A stretch of DNA of 64,000 nucleotides from Hymenoscyphus infarciens (GCA_001414345.1 LLCB01000008.1:310001-374000), one strand, 5' to 3'; positions 44,508 to 57,134 are shown, counted from the stretch's first letter. Notes: generated from the letters alone by a model not told the origin. Numbers and translations are program-made.

Positions 44508-46906
44508 TCATCGGCTAGTATCGCCGCTGAGAACATTCAGATATCCATTTTTGACGGCTTCTCTCAAATCGAGATGGCCTGAGAGTGGTCGGTTTTCGGA
44601 TTGCTTTGATTCAATTCGTAGATCAGTAATAACATCATTGCCTCCATCCGTAGCAGAAGCAAGATCCGCAAGGTCTGCAAGATGCCGAAGGCTCATGCTG
44701 GCTGTCATGTTGATGGATTCAGTGCCGCGGTTTGTTGCTCCAGAACCAAATTGAGGTTCTCGTTTGGCTCGCAGATTACTCTCGAAAGCTGAAGGCACTG
44801 ACTGGGCATCGAGCAGAGAATTCAATGCCTCCTCAGCTACCTCTTTGGTACCCTCTTCGTAAGACGTCAAATCAACAAGAACCAAAGCAGCGAGGGATGT
44901 AGTATAGTAAGTCAAGGGCGTGTATATCAGGGACTCGGAAACACATGCAGCAATACTCTTCGCAGCCGCAAGTAACTCCGACGGATCAGATTCGGGAAGT
45001 CGAAGTTCCAAAAATATTCTTACATGCCAATAGCACATGAGCACAAGGGGGGTAGTTTGGAATTCAGAAGCAGAAATCGTCTCTCGCCAACGTTCCAATT
45101 CGCCCCGGAGCACGTCGGTAAGCAACTGATTGACCGGAACGCCGAGAGGAGGAAGGTCTTTCAAGGTAATATGAGCCATGGAAAAGTGACCAAGTATTAC
45201 AGAAAGTCCTAGAGAGTTAGCGAAGAATTCGAGTATAGCATAACAGTGACTTACGAGCTAGGTGGTAGAAAGACTCTCCCAGAATTTGCTGGTCCTCCGG
45301 ACGAATAACCAGACTCAACTCGGGTATTTGTGGAGGACTGGCAGCACTGGCAGCATGCCATCTTTCCATGATTACCAAAATCCACCAAATTCTCCTGGAA
45401 ACGTTCTCATCCGCGTCGACATCGTTTGCAATGATATTGTCTTGTCCTTTGTATTGATGTAATTTGGAATCGTATGCAAGTGAAACGGCACTAGAAAGCC
45501 AGAACGACCTAGACGATCCAGTTTTACCTCTCAGTACAAGGGTTTCCGATGCGATCGCCAAAAGCATTGTTGCTTGAAGATAAACAAGGCTCGTGGAAAT
45601 CGAACTTGGGGCATGGTTTTCATATTGAAGTGCCATCACAAGCTGGGAGGCTCTTTTCAGACTTTGTTGAGCCGATGTCTGATCAACAGAAGGCTGAAAA
45701 GCCTGCACAGCCACATAGAGGGATTCATGAAACGCCTGTTTAAAGATGTTGGGGTAGGGCGAAAGTCCAGTACTTAATCTATCCTTGGCGTGGGGCAGTA
45801 GCGGATAGGTTGGGTGAATGAGTGTGTAGTATCTAATTATTGTTAGCCAAATAATAACACAAGGTGCACGAAGGCCATTTACGTTGCTACAACCTCCTCA
45901 TCCCAAGAAGAGTGCTGTTCAGATTTATTGTAGTCAAGTGACTGGAGAGCGTCAAAAGCGTTTTGCTGTCCTGTTGTTTCAGGTGCCTTGTTCCATTGAG
46001 GAGATGGTGGGAGGCCATTCTGCTCATAATTTGGTTCTCGGAATGTTGCCTGGCCATGTGGGGCAGCAAACATTGAAGAGTTTTGAGCCTGCCTTGAGCC
46101 ATCTTGCTGGGCGAAGCCTCCACTTTGTCTCTGTAGTTGATAAGAAGGTCCAAAATCCCCAGAAAGATTGGAATATGTTCTCTTTCTCTGAATGTCATCA
46201 CCATTAGGAGGTGGAGAAAATTCATCCGATTCTCTATGTGGTATATTTTCAGGTTGGCCTGTATAATTGGCGGATGGAGTTTCTCCTCCACTTGGAATCG
46301 ATCGCTCGAGGGTGTGGAGTCTGTCTGCGAGCTCTTTGATATATCTTGGTAATTAGGTTAGTGAGAATTCAACTTGTGCTTGAACACAAAAAAAACATAC
46401 CCTTTGCTTGGACCTCTCTTCATTGGCACACGGCTGAACTTGCACAACATGCCCACACGTTTACATCCTGTACAATCCCCACCACTGCCTCCTTCCTCTG
46501 CAGCATCACATTTGACTTTCTTTCGTCGACATTCATCGCAAGCTCTTGAAACTTTGGATCTCTTCCTTGGAGCAGACTGATCATCTGGGGCCATGTATTG
46601 GTTTCCCATGTGGTCCATTGGGGAATGATTAGCCTGCAGGGCTGGCGTGTGGTGCTCTTCTTGTCCATAATGCTGCTGCTGCTGCTGAATGGCACCATGG
46701 TTTTGACCATCCTGACCATCCGTCATTGCTCCGCCTGAACCAGTATTCATGTTTGGCCCCAGGCCACGCGACAATTGGGCGGTAAGTTGAAGCTCCTCAT
46801 CGGTAGGAGACAGCTCTGAATGATGATGCTGTTGATTGTTGTTGGGGTAGTTGAAGGGTGCAGCGCCATCAGGACCAAGCGCAGTTGGAGAGGAATAAGA
46901 CTGCAT
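44508..46906 (-). CDS. rgt1: Rgt1-like Zn2Cys6 transcription factor
   Basis: Four exons (46906-46401, 46344-45883, 45832-45255, 45208-44508; introns 56, 50 and 46 bp) give 748 aa. After a Gln/His-rich N-terminus, the binuclear zinc cluster lies at residues 123-155 with spacing C-x2-C-x6-C-x11-C-x2-C-x6-C. It is followed by the Rgt1-type segment RVPMKRGPSKGYIKELADRL, whose second half begins a dimerisation helix. The middle-homology domain starts YYTLIHPTYPLLPHAKDRL and runs into RRIWWILVIMERWHAA. Rgt1 relatives repress hexose transporter genes when glucose is low. The adjacent frame beginning further upstream lacks an ATG, so the start at 46906 is used. The rgt1 symbol rests on the KRGPSKGYI context and is an inference; target genes are unknown. 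Confidence 0.85.
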
Positions 46907-48984
46907 TTTGGGCAACGTGAAGTTGTTTCGGTTCCCAAGGGTGCTTGCTGATGCGGCTGGGCGGGGTCAGGCAGTGGAAAAGGCGGAGGGAAAGGGAGAC
47001 CGTGCTACTAGCAAGGGAGTTAGCATTGTATATTGTAAGTACTCTACGGACTTATTGTTGAGGTCTCGGTAGAAGCTGTCGCAATAGCGATGCTCTGCAG
47101 CTGCCCAGGTCGCGCACAACCCATGATTTGATGGCACTCGCTGCATCTTGCCCACGCGCTTGCGCCTCCAATTCTGCCTCAATGAACTTACTTACAATTT
47201 GGTGAGTGGCGGCTGTAGAGGGCGATTCAGGATGTCACGCGTGCCGGACGGCACTCGCAGTGGTGTTGTGCGCAAAGTCGGTCGTCGCAGGCTGCTTGCT
47301 CTATCTAGGCTTTGGAGGGCTTCCTGTCAAGGTTGTTTTGCGATTGGGGATCAACGTTCTTCCCTTCCGTTGAGAAGGAGAAGGCAGTTTCGTCAGTTTT
47401 GTGTGAAGGAAAAGGCGCTTGCGCTAAAATAGCTTGAACCAATCGGCAAAGTGAATTTCCGCGGAGAACCTGGAAGGACAATAGAAGGTACTACCAGCCT
47501 CGCCAGCTGCTGCTCTTCACCCACTGGAGCAGAGGTATTTATATATTCAATATTGTACCAACAATATGAATGAGCATGCCTTGCATGTTACAAACACAAT
47601 GAACACTAACAATACCATTCTTTAACCCCTTCGTTGAAATCAAACCCACTGGAAACATTGACATCTCGTAGCAGAACTCAGCATAATAAGCTTTCCTGGC
47701 CAAAGAACTCCTCCCCAGAAAACAAATATCCAGGCGAGAAATGAGCAACAGCTCACCAACCCTGGAGTCTTACTCTTCCGCCACAAGAACCAAAGGCCTT
47801 CAAGCACGACAGAGTGAAAACCCCGGGGTAAGTGAATCCATCCTCAATGCAAGCAAATCCCCAGATTCCAGCAACAAGCAAAGCATCTGGAGAGCACATC
47901 ACCACCATTCATCAAACGCTTTTGCCCCGACCAACAACCTTTCTTCACCCTAGTCAAGGAGGCTAAATGCATTTCCCTATCCCAGTAAAGGTCAAGCCTT
48001 GTTTCAACCCAGTCATGATCTCCCGTCCAAAGCAGCCTATTCACGCGGATGAAACCTCCTCGTGGAGAGGAGAGAGGCACGAGAGGCTGAAAGGGTATCG
48101 TGCCACGTAAATCTTCGAGATGAAAGGTGACAAAGATCGAAGTAACATATATCCCGGATTCCCGTTTCTCCATTCCGTCTTATGCTCAAGGAGCTGTGAG
48201 GGGGTTTAGGTTTGTTCGGGAAAATATTTTCGAGAAAGACCGAGAGAGTCAAGTACAGTACAAGCTCTCTGTTGTTGCTTCAACCCTTCCATCCTCGGCC
48301 ATATAACACTTGGACGATCGGTAATCAATTACAACACGTCAGCTTCGAGAACATATGATCTTCTGCAGGAAGTATTGGCGAAACATCAAAGCGTAGAGTA
48401 TATTCACTTTGGTGACCCCGTTTGTCGGCTTTGTATAGTACATTGGCTGTTCAAAAGGGCGGTTGTATGTGAAGATAGATCTTCGGCAGATGGTGTGAAG
48501 CGATTGCTGTCCGATCGGCAGTCGAGCGAGCTGGAGGGGTAATGATCTATCCCGCCATCATCTTTTCCTACCTATACAGAGAGCCTATGTCCCACCGCTA
48601 GTTTCCGAGGTCGACATAAATGCAGCCATGATACGAAACTTCATACTTTTATTGAACCCTTTCAGCACGAAACATGGATAATTTGAACGAAAGGAAGTAT
48701 GACCTACAAACCAAAGATGATGACAGTCTAAAAGGGTTGGAATAAAAGGACAGTATAAAGTAAAGGATATGTCGGCCAACGTGAACAGTATTTTAACGGT
48801 ATTTTAACAGTATGTAGTAAGTTTATATTGCAATATATAACAGTTGAATCTATGGACATTCTAAAAAAAAACATGCTCGTAAGCAACTCCGGTTCCTTTA
48901 TGCTCCATAAGAAAATTCATCGAGTCATCGGCGGATTCATCCGAAACGAGGATCTGTCGAAGGCCTGGTGCCTTTCCACTAGGG
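46907..48984. other. Intergenic, rgt1-like promoter and leader
   Basis: About 2 kb upstream of the rgt1-like gene and downstream of the copper-fist gene. Frames at 47148-47432, 47741-47953 and 47844-48252 are on opposite strands without motifs. Nothing repetitive was found. Confidence 0.4.
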
Positions 48985-50499
48985 TTATTGACCCCAAATA
49001 TTTTCGTCTGATAATTCTGCAGATCCATCGTTCAGTGGAATACTCGGTGTGAAATTCTGCATCCAAAAGGCGTCATCTTCAGTAGAGAGTATTGGGAAAT
49101 TGGCGTTATCATCGAACTGCGATAGATTTTGATTCATCTTGCCGTCTTCGATATACGAATTGGCAGGGAGTCCATGATTGGTAGCATAGCCATTGGAATT
49201 GGCAGGAAGACCACCTTTGAGAAAAGTCTCCATATCAAGGCTATCTGTATTGTTTCCGGCTAGCATTTGCATTTGAGGCATCCCGATGTAGGATGATGCT
49301 GTGCTGAGTCTGTACCCATCGATTTCCCCGCCAAAGTCCGAAGTATCGAAATCCGATCCATAATTGGTGTTTGCTAATGATGGTCGAGTGTTCGGGTCAC
49401 CTAATGATCCAAAATCTTCTACTTCTGAAATTTCTCCAGAGGTTGAGGTGGTCGTGAGGGCTGGTTGATCGATACTGCTAAAGTCGAATCCAGTAAATGA
49501 CGGAGGTTGACTGTAGGATGAAGTGGCAAAGTTGTCGGTATTGTTAAAATCAAGGCCATCATAGTGGGACCAATCAATTGAAGCTGCGCTGAGTCCCGCG
49601 GAAAATAATGGCTGCTCATGGTCCGTAACACTAGAATAAGTGTCTAGGTTGGGGATGTAGTCCCTCGATATGTTGGTCAGATCCAACGGAGGAAGTATTC
49701 CGTTCCATTGATCAATGTCTGTAGTTGGCAACATGACAGGTGATCCATGTTCAGACTTGACCATGCGCTGCTCCTGTTGGGCACTGACAATCGAATCTTT
49801 GATGTGAGAATCGCTGTGTAAGGCATCAATAGTATTCGTGTGTGGCAGGTTATCGACGGACCGGTTTGCCAGCCCAGCGGGGGAAGGTCCATGGATTGAG
49901 TGTGCTCTCGAGACAACGTAGGGTTGACCGCATTTGTGGGCCATTGTGTTGTGCTTGTGTACAGGCTTATGGTGACCATTGACAAAGGATGTCAAGCTAT
50001 TCTCGGATTGAACGGTGTGAGCTCGGGGTCTGCGCTTCTCATGTAAGGGTTGTACGGGTTCATCTGAATCGGACTCGGGAACTGGGTCCAGGTGCTCTTT
50101 CTTGAGGGCACATAAACAACGGGCGCCGTGACTGCAACAGCAACTATCTGTTGTAACCATTATCAGAAACTGCTGTTGTTATACCTCGAAATCTGCCACG
50201 AAAGCTTACCCTGAGAATCGCTACCATCTTGTGTGCAAGCTCCTTTCGCATGTGCCTTTTCGCTGCCACACTCACAACGAACGTGGGCCGAACGTGATTT
50301 GCGGAGGGTTCTACAATGAGTACATTGTGATACTGGTCGACCCTAGAAAATGTCAGATTCTCTCCTACGTGCAACGGATTGGGGACGAGGCTACCTTTTT
50401 ATTGATGTGCTGCAACGGCCGGTCGGCATGCTGGCAGTTGCTCACACGGTGGCCTCGTACACAAGCCTCGCAGGCGTATTTCTCGCCTTTAATCAACAT
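48985..50499 (-). CDS. Copper-fist DNA-binding transcription factor
   Basis: Three exons (50499-50395, 50342-50210, 50147-48985; introns 52 and 62 bp) give 466 aa. The copper-fist domain is complete: MLIKGEKYACEACVRGHRVS, NCQHADRPLQHINKKGRPVS and QCTHCRTLRKSRSAHVRCEC. Zinc ligands are Cys10, Cys13, Cys22 and His24, and the minor-groove element is KKGRPVSQC. A second cysteine-rich patch, DSCCCSHGARCLCALKKE, would be the Cu(I)-binding part. The rest is Ser/Asn/Asp-rich and probably an activation region. Relatives (Ace1/Cup2, Mac1, Cuf1, Haa1) control copper uptake or detoxification, or weak-acid response. Which of these applies cannot be told. The domain spans all three exons, and each splice restores it in phase. 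Confidence 0.93.
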
Positions 50500-51037
50500 C
50501 CTGGATTTCGTGTTGGGGTTGGAGAAGTAATTGAGGAGGTAATTGAAGTGGCGCCGGACGACCGTAAACGGCCGACTCGGTCTACCAGAAGAAAGGAATC
50601 ACGATCAAGGTGAAAGATGTTGGTTGTAAGCAGTCGCGGAAGACTGCCGAGTCGAAGAAATCGAGTCGCGAGAACAGTAGGAAGAAGGTCGAAAGTGAAA
50701 TGCGAGAATCAACTGTTTTTTGCTGACCGTGGGGTATCTTTTAACAATTGCTCCAAATCGAATTCGAGGACAGAGAGGACTCCAACGCCAAAGGTATGCG
50801 ACACCAAGAGAAGAGGGGAGAGAGGCAAGCCTTGCGCCGAAACGGCGACGGCTGCTAAAGCGGAACACCCAGGCCTATGTGGGCGACCAAAATGAAGATA
50901 TTCACGAGTTGCTGGCGGGCAGATGGGAGAGAAAGCGAGGTGAGAAAGTGGGCGATGTCGTTGAATTATATGAGGATACGGTGACCGGGGCGCAGAAAGG
51001 CCGGGGAAGTGAGGACCGCCGAAGGGGAAGGGAAGAA
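50500..51037. promoter_or_regulatory. Copper-fist gene promoter and leader region
   Basis: Sequence directly upstream of the copper-fist gene on the minus strand. Frames here are without motifs. Position alone supports the label; no specific element is recognised. Confidence 0.4.
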
Positions 51038-51043
51038 GGGGGT

Positions 51044-51077
<34 letters not shown>
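51038..51077. repeat. Poly-G tract (34 G)
   Basis: GGGGG, one T (51043), then 34 consecutive G (51044-51077). On the copper-fist gene sense strand this is poly-C about 545 bp before the start codon. It is prone to length variation and sequencing error, and able to form a G-quadruplex. Confidence 0.95.
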
Positions 51078-51078
<1 letters not shown>

Positions 51079-54000
51079 CAAAACCAAGCGAGCCCTGAAA
51101 ACTGGAGATGGAGACCTGCGCTTGCAGCCAAGTGAGAGGGGCGTGGAAGTGTCTGCAGGTTGGCTCTAATACCTCCGTAACAGGCAAGCCACTGGCAAGT
51201 AAGTAGTGTGGTGCTAAAAGAGCTGCTGATTCGAATGCAGCGATTTCCTTAGTTTAGTCTGGTAGGTGCAGCTGCAGCTGCAGCAGAAGAACCGGATTCT
51301 GGTGTCAAGACGACCGTCTCGTAGTGACGGTGACGGTGTTGTACGCAGAGGGACAGATTCGGATTGATAGTCGCTACTAGTAGTGCAGAAGTACCTGGTA
51401 CTGTCCTGTACTCGAGTATCATACGGCTGAGTTGAGGGAGTCGAGTCGACGGGATGGGAATATCAATAGACGGAGGATTGAGGAGGTTACGAGGAGAACG
51501 AGAAGTGGCAGGCGAGGCTCGCTCGGCAACTCGTTGCTAACGAGACGTACCTATTTAGGAGAGCCGTTGCTTTGCTTGACTGGACGCTGCTGAGCCGGGC
51601 AAACTAGTAATCAGTACGCAACCAGTAGCAACGGGCATACGGATTAATGTAATCTTACCTAGAAAACATCCGTCTCTCGTCCCTTGGATCAACTTCGGAG
51701 ATTTTATATCAACACATCTCATCCTGCTGACAGTACAGCTGAAGAAGAAAGTCTTCTTCCAACCACGGACTCGAACAAAGAACTGGAGACCCGTCTGTGG
51801 GGTAGGTAGGTAGCCTGGGGAAGGAAAAAGCAGTTCGTGGTAAAAAACAGAGGCAGGCCAGCAGCCTCACCTCACCTCACACAGCCCCAAATTTACGATA
51901 GAGCGCCTGTCATCTCGAGGCATGCTTCTATTTGCAGCAGCTCAGAGAGCAGCTCAGATTCAGATATCAGTTCCATGTCTCGCCCTGGAAAATAGACAGC
52001 TTCGCCTTCGCCAGCAAACCCTCATTCGGCAATTCGCTATACTGTTGCTACTCGACTCGAATTCGGATGCATCAATTCCTCATTCTTCGCTCTCTGCTCG
52101 ACCGTAAAGACAGACTTGACAGAAACGCTAACTGCGTCTGCAGACATCGCCAATGACGACCCCCTCCTTGTACGTGCCCTACGAGGCCATCCGACTAGGA
52201 TTCTTTTTAGAGCAGCGCAACGGATGGTAAACGATGCAAGACGCTGCATCATGCATGAGGTTACTGCATCAAACCCGATCGGATTCACATGGCTGGTAAC
52301 TCGCTTCTTGCAATTGAGCTTGTCTGGCTCTCGAGATATCCCACTTGCCAATGATATGGCAGGGAAAAGTGTAGAGAAATGCTGCCCCACGAACGCTATC
52401 AAGCCCTCAAGCCACAAAGAGCTTCTCTAGCAGAGTATGCTCTCTGAACTTGGGTGTTGTCCGCTTGCCGCTGGTAAAACGACGCTGAGTTGGATATGAT
52501 CATTCTCCTCCTCTTGATTGGACTTACAGGTGACATTCAACCACTTGCCCGTGTGGAAAGCCGCCGCCGTCTGGTCATCTGCTACTATTCAGAGACCGAA
52601 CAATTCGACGACAGCTCCGAGAATGTTACGAATCTCTTGTACGACCTGGACCAACCAAGTTCTGAAGAACCGAGCCCATCTACAGATAAGTCTAAAGATG
52701 GCATTGGCATGGATGTCTCTTCCACCTATTGCAACATCCGCCACATATGGCACACATGGCACGAAGCTACTATTTGAAAAGTAGATAGTCAAAGGCATCT
52801 AGGTAAGACACCTTAGCCGCAGAAGACTTTCAATTATTCCCGAGTCTAGAGAAGGATGGTTGTCCATCCGAGGTATCTACGTGGGCCCCCCGCGCCGGTG
52901 AGTCGTTGACAATCTCCAATTGCCAAAGAGATTTGGGAGGTCAAATCTTTCCCTTGAACGGCACCCACCACACTGGCCAGCGACCATCTGCGATGTCCTG
53001 CATATGGAGCTAGCAAATGGATTCCCTTCTCCTACCCACGCTTGCCTTCCCTTCGCACTTCCCTTCCTTCAATTGTTTCACCGCCAGTAAACTGCATCCT
53101 TCTTCGGTGTCCCCAGAGGTAGTTGCGCGATTTTCGCGATTGGACACATCACGTGCAGAGTCCTGCAGCCCTTCTCCCGGAGTTCTTGACACCTCGATCC
53201 ATCTCTCCAACTTTTACGATTCCGTTTTTCTCATTCTCATGAAGAGGAAACTGTTTCTTCGAAATATGAAGCTTTCTTCTTGTGCAAAGCGGCTCTGCGG
53301 GGTGTTCCAAGACTCCAGCAAACTTTATCCACAGCACTCCCGAAAGGCTGACGGAATCGATTTAGTAGAAACTCTATTTCCTCGTGTCAGATTGTTTGTT
53401 TGTTTAGCCAATAATGGCGGTCAAGAGATGCTAGGAGAAGGTGACTTCATACCGGTCATCGAATATCTCCAATTGATTTGAAGATCGTAGAGCAATAAGT
53501 ACAGAGTCGGTATTTCATACTTTGACACCGAGTACTCGAGCATCATCATATTGAGGTCGATGAGCTTCGGCAGTTTTGGGGAATCAGCTAGTGCTAGTGC
53601 ATTACGTACGTATACCGCTACAGTTGGTCCCGAGGCTCGTTCACTTTTTATATCAAGGATTTATCTTTTGTCAGACCTCGTAAAAACATGTGCACGTTGT
53701 GTCCTGCCAGATCTAGATCTATAATCTTTCGGGTTCGTTAGCCAATGCTCCCACCCTGTTGATCCTATCATGAAACCAACATCATCTCACAGTCCCAAGG
53801 TCGAGTGCCAATAGTTCCATGTCCTACACTCTCAAGATTATCAACCACACCTAGAGATAAGCAATCCATTCATGTAGAGTCCAGCTATGTTTCTTTTGAC
53901 GTTTTTTGACTCGGGAAATGGATACAAGAACAGTCTACATCCCCTCAGCTCCCGACAAGACAGGATTCATCATTTACAGGAACAGGTTTTATCTCCAGAA

Positions 54001-54676
54001 ATGTGGTTCGTCTGGTTGCGAAGCTATGAATTTTCTTTCCATCACGAGTCACTTGGCCACAAGATCTGGATACCTGATACACTGGTGATCTGTACCGCTG
54101 TATAGGTGACAATTTACAAGGTTGGGAAGGACACGACTTAGGTCGTGGACTGGAAACGTTGGCAAGTCTATGTTTCGGTTTCTGGTGCAATCCTTCTTAG
54201 TGTGTATGGGGTTTTCTTATCTGTTGTCACATCAAGATTTAATTTGCGAGAGTGGAGATTGGAAAGGAGGTTGTTGATCTTGTGGAAGGGGGCGCAGAAA
54301 TTCGGAATAGCTCTCTCTGCCCCGTTTCCTCTATGCTACCTTGATTTTCCCGAGGAGTTGGGAAAAAGGCAAGTGCCTCGAGACAACAGTCACTAGCCTC
54401 TGGTGGAGCTCGAGATGGGAAAGTGGTTTCACAAGTATGATTTCGGGTTGTGTGTTGAGTTGTGTGAATTATTTCATTGTTTGGTATTTGCTATCTGTCC
54501 GCTCTTCCCCCATGTAATTCGCAAATTCCCATTCCCTTCATTCATCAAATCATAACCCAAAGCCTATCACTACAAACACGCAAAATGCAAGGTCCCATCA
54601 CATCATGTGCGAAACGCAAAGATTCAGCCAACGAGTTTTCCCCATCCCTTGACAGGGTCCATCATCATCGAATTCT
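51078..54676. other. Long intergenic tract
   Basis: About 3.6 kb without a supported gene. Frames at 51922-52430, 52490-52784 and 53017-53481 have no recognisable motifs or start context. CTCAC repeats lie near 51866-51880. The tract may carry long leaders for the copper-fist gene or non-coding transcripts. Confidence 0.4.
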
Positions 54677-55136
54677 TCAGTTGATCTTCTTACTCGTCGT
54701 CGTGCCGCGAGCATTTCGTGCTTGGTAGTTTTGGTAGAGGTAGAAACCAGCGACTCCGACACCGATGATGACTAGGTTGCCTGTTGGTTCTTGTTAGCCT
54801 TGGATCTTTTCTGACTTCCTTGTTCGAAAATCGTCGTCCTTTCCCCATCCCTCTCCTCTCAACTTGCCGATTCCAACGCTCTAGAGCCCCCACTTCCCCT
54901 ATAGACACAACATGGGGAAAACAGAAAAACTTACTCAAAATGAAATTCACCAATCCACCAAATGTCTTCGCCAACCCCGAGATAGTAGTTCCGACTGCAT
55001 CAAGTGCTGTACTGAAGACACCGAGAATGGCATTGATGAGCGACTGGAAGACGGCGAGGATGGAGGTGAAAACCGAGGCTATCGCGGTGAAGATGGAGTG
55101 GAAAAAGTTGACGATGGAGTCGATTAGGGAAGGCAT
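54677..55136 (-). CDS. Small amphipathic-helix membrane protein
   Basis: Two exons (55136-54935, 54780-54677; 154-bp intron) give 101 aa. Residues 4-66 form a long, highly regular amphipathic helix with aliphatic or Phe residues every three to four positions (VNFFHSIFTAIASVF, TSILAVFQSLINAILGVF). Residues 69-83 (NLVIIGVGVAGFYLY) are a likely transmembrane span followed by a short basic tail (ARNARGTTTSKKIN). The phase join at the intron and a sensible tail support the model. No family was recognised. It could bind lipid droplets or shape membranes, but that is speculation from composition only. Confidence 0.7.
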
Positions 55137-55973
55137 ATTGACTTGGTTGGAGGGAGGGAGGTTATCGTTTGTTTGTCGGTCTGGTTCTGGTTGATTGGGT
55201 AGGTAGGAAGTTGGATTTGGACTGTGGAGTACTTTGGGAGATCGTGGAGATTGCGGAGTACTGTTGTTGGGGAGAAGGCAGGAATGGAGAAGTGTGGCTC
55301 AGTCCTAAATATATGGGAAAGTCGTAAAAGACCATGCTCACCCGAATTCAAGTTTGGGGTATGTGTGTGGCGCATGCATATGATCTCACTAGGTAAATAC
55401 CAGTAAATGCTTGGAGGGGGTTGGTTGATCTGATCTTTTGTTGCTTTCAGGGTCTCTTTATGACGGAGTGTTTGTTTGTGGCTGTTACGTCACTGAGTAT
55501 TCGCTTGCATATTTTGGTGTGGCTGGGCCTTTTGGGAGGGGTGTTTGTACTACCATACTGCATTGTTTGAGGCGGCTGCCTTGAATAGTGCTTGCCTCCC
55601 AGGACTTGTGTACTGTTTGAAAGAATATGTTGACTTCTTGTGTCATGAACTTTGTAATGAAATTGGTGGAGTTGGTTCTTTCTACTTTTCGTCAGTGGCG
55701 CAGGGGTTATCTTGGCGTTTTTCAATTTTACGAATTGCTTCATTTTTTGGTCATCTACACCACGACACCACGACTTGATTTGCGATTTCTGGCACGTAGT
55801 TTGGTGCGAAAACCAAACTCATGAATGTGTTGTAATGAACCGGATGTTCTCAAATATTCAATTCGTTTCGTTTTCTTGATCAGGTAGGCGTTGGGAAGTT
55901 TCTCGTCGCTCACATCGGATCTTGGACACATGGTCTTATAATCAAGTTTCCATTACAAGCCTTCGATTCCTCC
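55137..55973. other. Intergenic between divergent small gene and SET gene
   Basis: Promoter region shared by the minus-strand small membrane protein and the plus-strand SET gene. A TTACGTCA CRE-like site is at about 55485-55492. Frames at 55447-55824 on both strands have no motifs. Confidence 0.45.
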
Positions 55974-56723
55974 ATGTCCTCTAAATCCTCGAAAGGGGAT
56001 AAACCCAAAAACTGGCCACCGGAAATCCCCTTCCTCGCGACACCAATCTACTCCCGTACTCTCCAATCCTCACACCTTGCATTCCTTCGAAGCAAAAATA
56101 CTACCGATCCCTCGATTCCCACGATTAATGCAGCAAAAGGGTCCTGTTCTCTGGTCAAGATAACACCCATCTCCACCCCTTCTCACCCCGCAAATGGGCA
56201 ATGCGGTCTCTTCGCAGCTTCAGATCTAAAACCGGGGACGTTCATATTACAGTATATGGGTGAGATCCACGTTACCCCTTCTGAATTGCCAACTGCCGAC
56301 ACATCATTCACCTCCCCAAGTCCACATCCACCATCAGCAACAAAAGACCCCCACGCAAACTCAAACTACGACCTCTCTCTCGATCGAGAGCTGGGAATCG
56401 GTATCGACGCCGACAAAAGCGGTACCGAGGCGAGGTTCATCAATGATTACCGGGGCGTGGCTGGGGCACCTAATGCTGAGTTTCGGGAAATTTGGGATGG
56501 GAATCGGGGAGAGAGGGGGATGGGAGTTTTTGTTTTGAGGGAGGGGAAGAGTTCTGGGAAGTCGAAGGGAAAGGGCAAGGGAGATGGGAAGGGGAAAGTA
56601 GATGGTGGAAAGAATGGGAAAGGAATCAAGAAGGGGGAGGAAATTTTGGTAAGCTATGGGAGGGGGTTTTGGGGTGCTAGGAGGGAGGGAGGGGATGAGG
56701 TGAATGGTAGAGAGGGGATTTGA
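55974..56723 (+). CDS. SET-domain protein
   Basis: Single exon of 249 aa. SET-domain pieces appear in order: GQCGLFAASDLKPGTFILQY (N-terminal SET strand), the SET-C core EARFINDYRGVAGAPNAEF, and the end motif KKGEEILVSYGRGFW with the post-turn Tyr. The family uses S-adenosylmethionine to methylate lysines on histones or other proteins. A Gly/Lys-rich insert (SGKSKGKGKGDGKGKVDGGK) sits between the core and the end motif. No pre-SET or post-SET cysteines are seen. The substrate is not predictable, and the divergence from histone-type SET domains suggests a non-histone target. Start at 55974 is the first ATG in frame. Confidence 0.85.
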   Translation: MSSKSSKGDKPKNWPPEIPFLATPIYSRTLQSSHLAFLRSKNTTDPSIPTINAAKGSCSLVKITPISTPSHPANGQCGLFAASDLKPGTFILQYMGEIHVTPSELPTADTSFTSPSPHPPSATKDPHANSNYDLSLDRELGIGIDADKSGTEARFINDYRGVAGAPNAEFREIWDGNRGERGMGVFVLREGKSSGKSKGKGKGDGKGKVDGGKNGKGIKKGEEILVSYGRGFWGARREGGDEVNGREGI

Positions 56724-57134
56724 GCGAAATGATTGGTTTTGTGTTTGAGTTTGTGAGATTCATATCCAATTAAAGGAGTTGAGGCATACCTACTCCAAGA
56801 GGGCACGCAGAGGACAGTAAAGTAACAACAAAACTCTTGTTCCTCTAACCTTCTGGAAAGATTTGGTGGAACAATTGAACCTGATTGTGCCAAAACATCT
56901 GGGTGAATTACTTATAGTTATCCTAGACAGTTGGAACAACGATAGTTTCAGGCAGGTACGGATGGAAAGTACCTGACGCGGGTTTTGGTGTACTTTGCGA
57001 GGGTAAAACTGAAGGTTTTGCATAAACGAGGATTCAGCATACACATCGAAATGCATCTAGGATAATTGAGCGTAAACAAAAGTTTTTGACAACTTTGTTT
57101 TTGGCATATGTTGGGGGCTAAAAAGACAGTCGCG
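56724..57134. other. Intergenic, no gene recognised
   Basis: Downstream of the SET gene. No supported frame. Ends at the 19-bp tandem repeat array. Confidence 0.45.

Noticed and set aside
50902..51187. Minus-strand frames encoding long proline runs
   Set aside because: Proline runs are the translation of the poly-C tract, not evidence of a gene.
53017..53481. 154-codon plus-strand frame
   Set aside because: No recognisable domain or signal peptide and no supporting splice sites; may be part of a long leader region.
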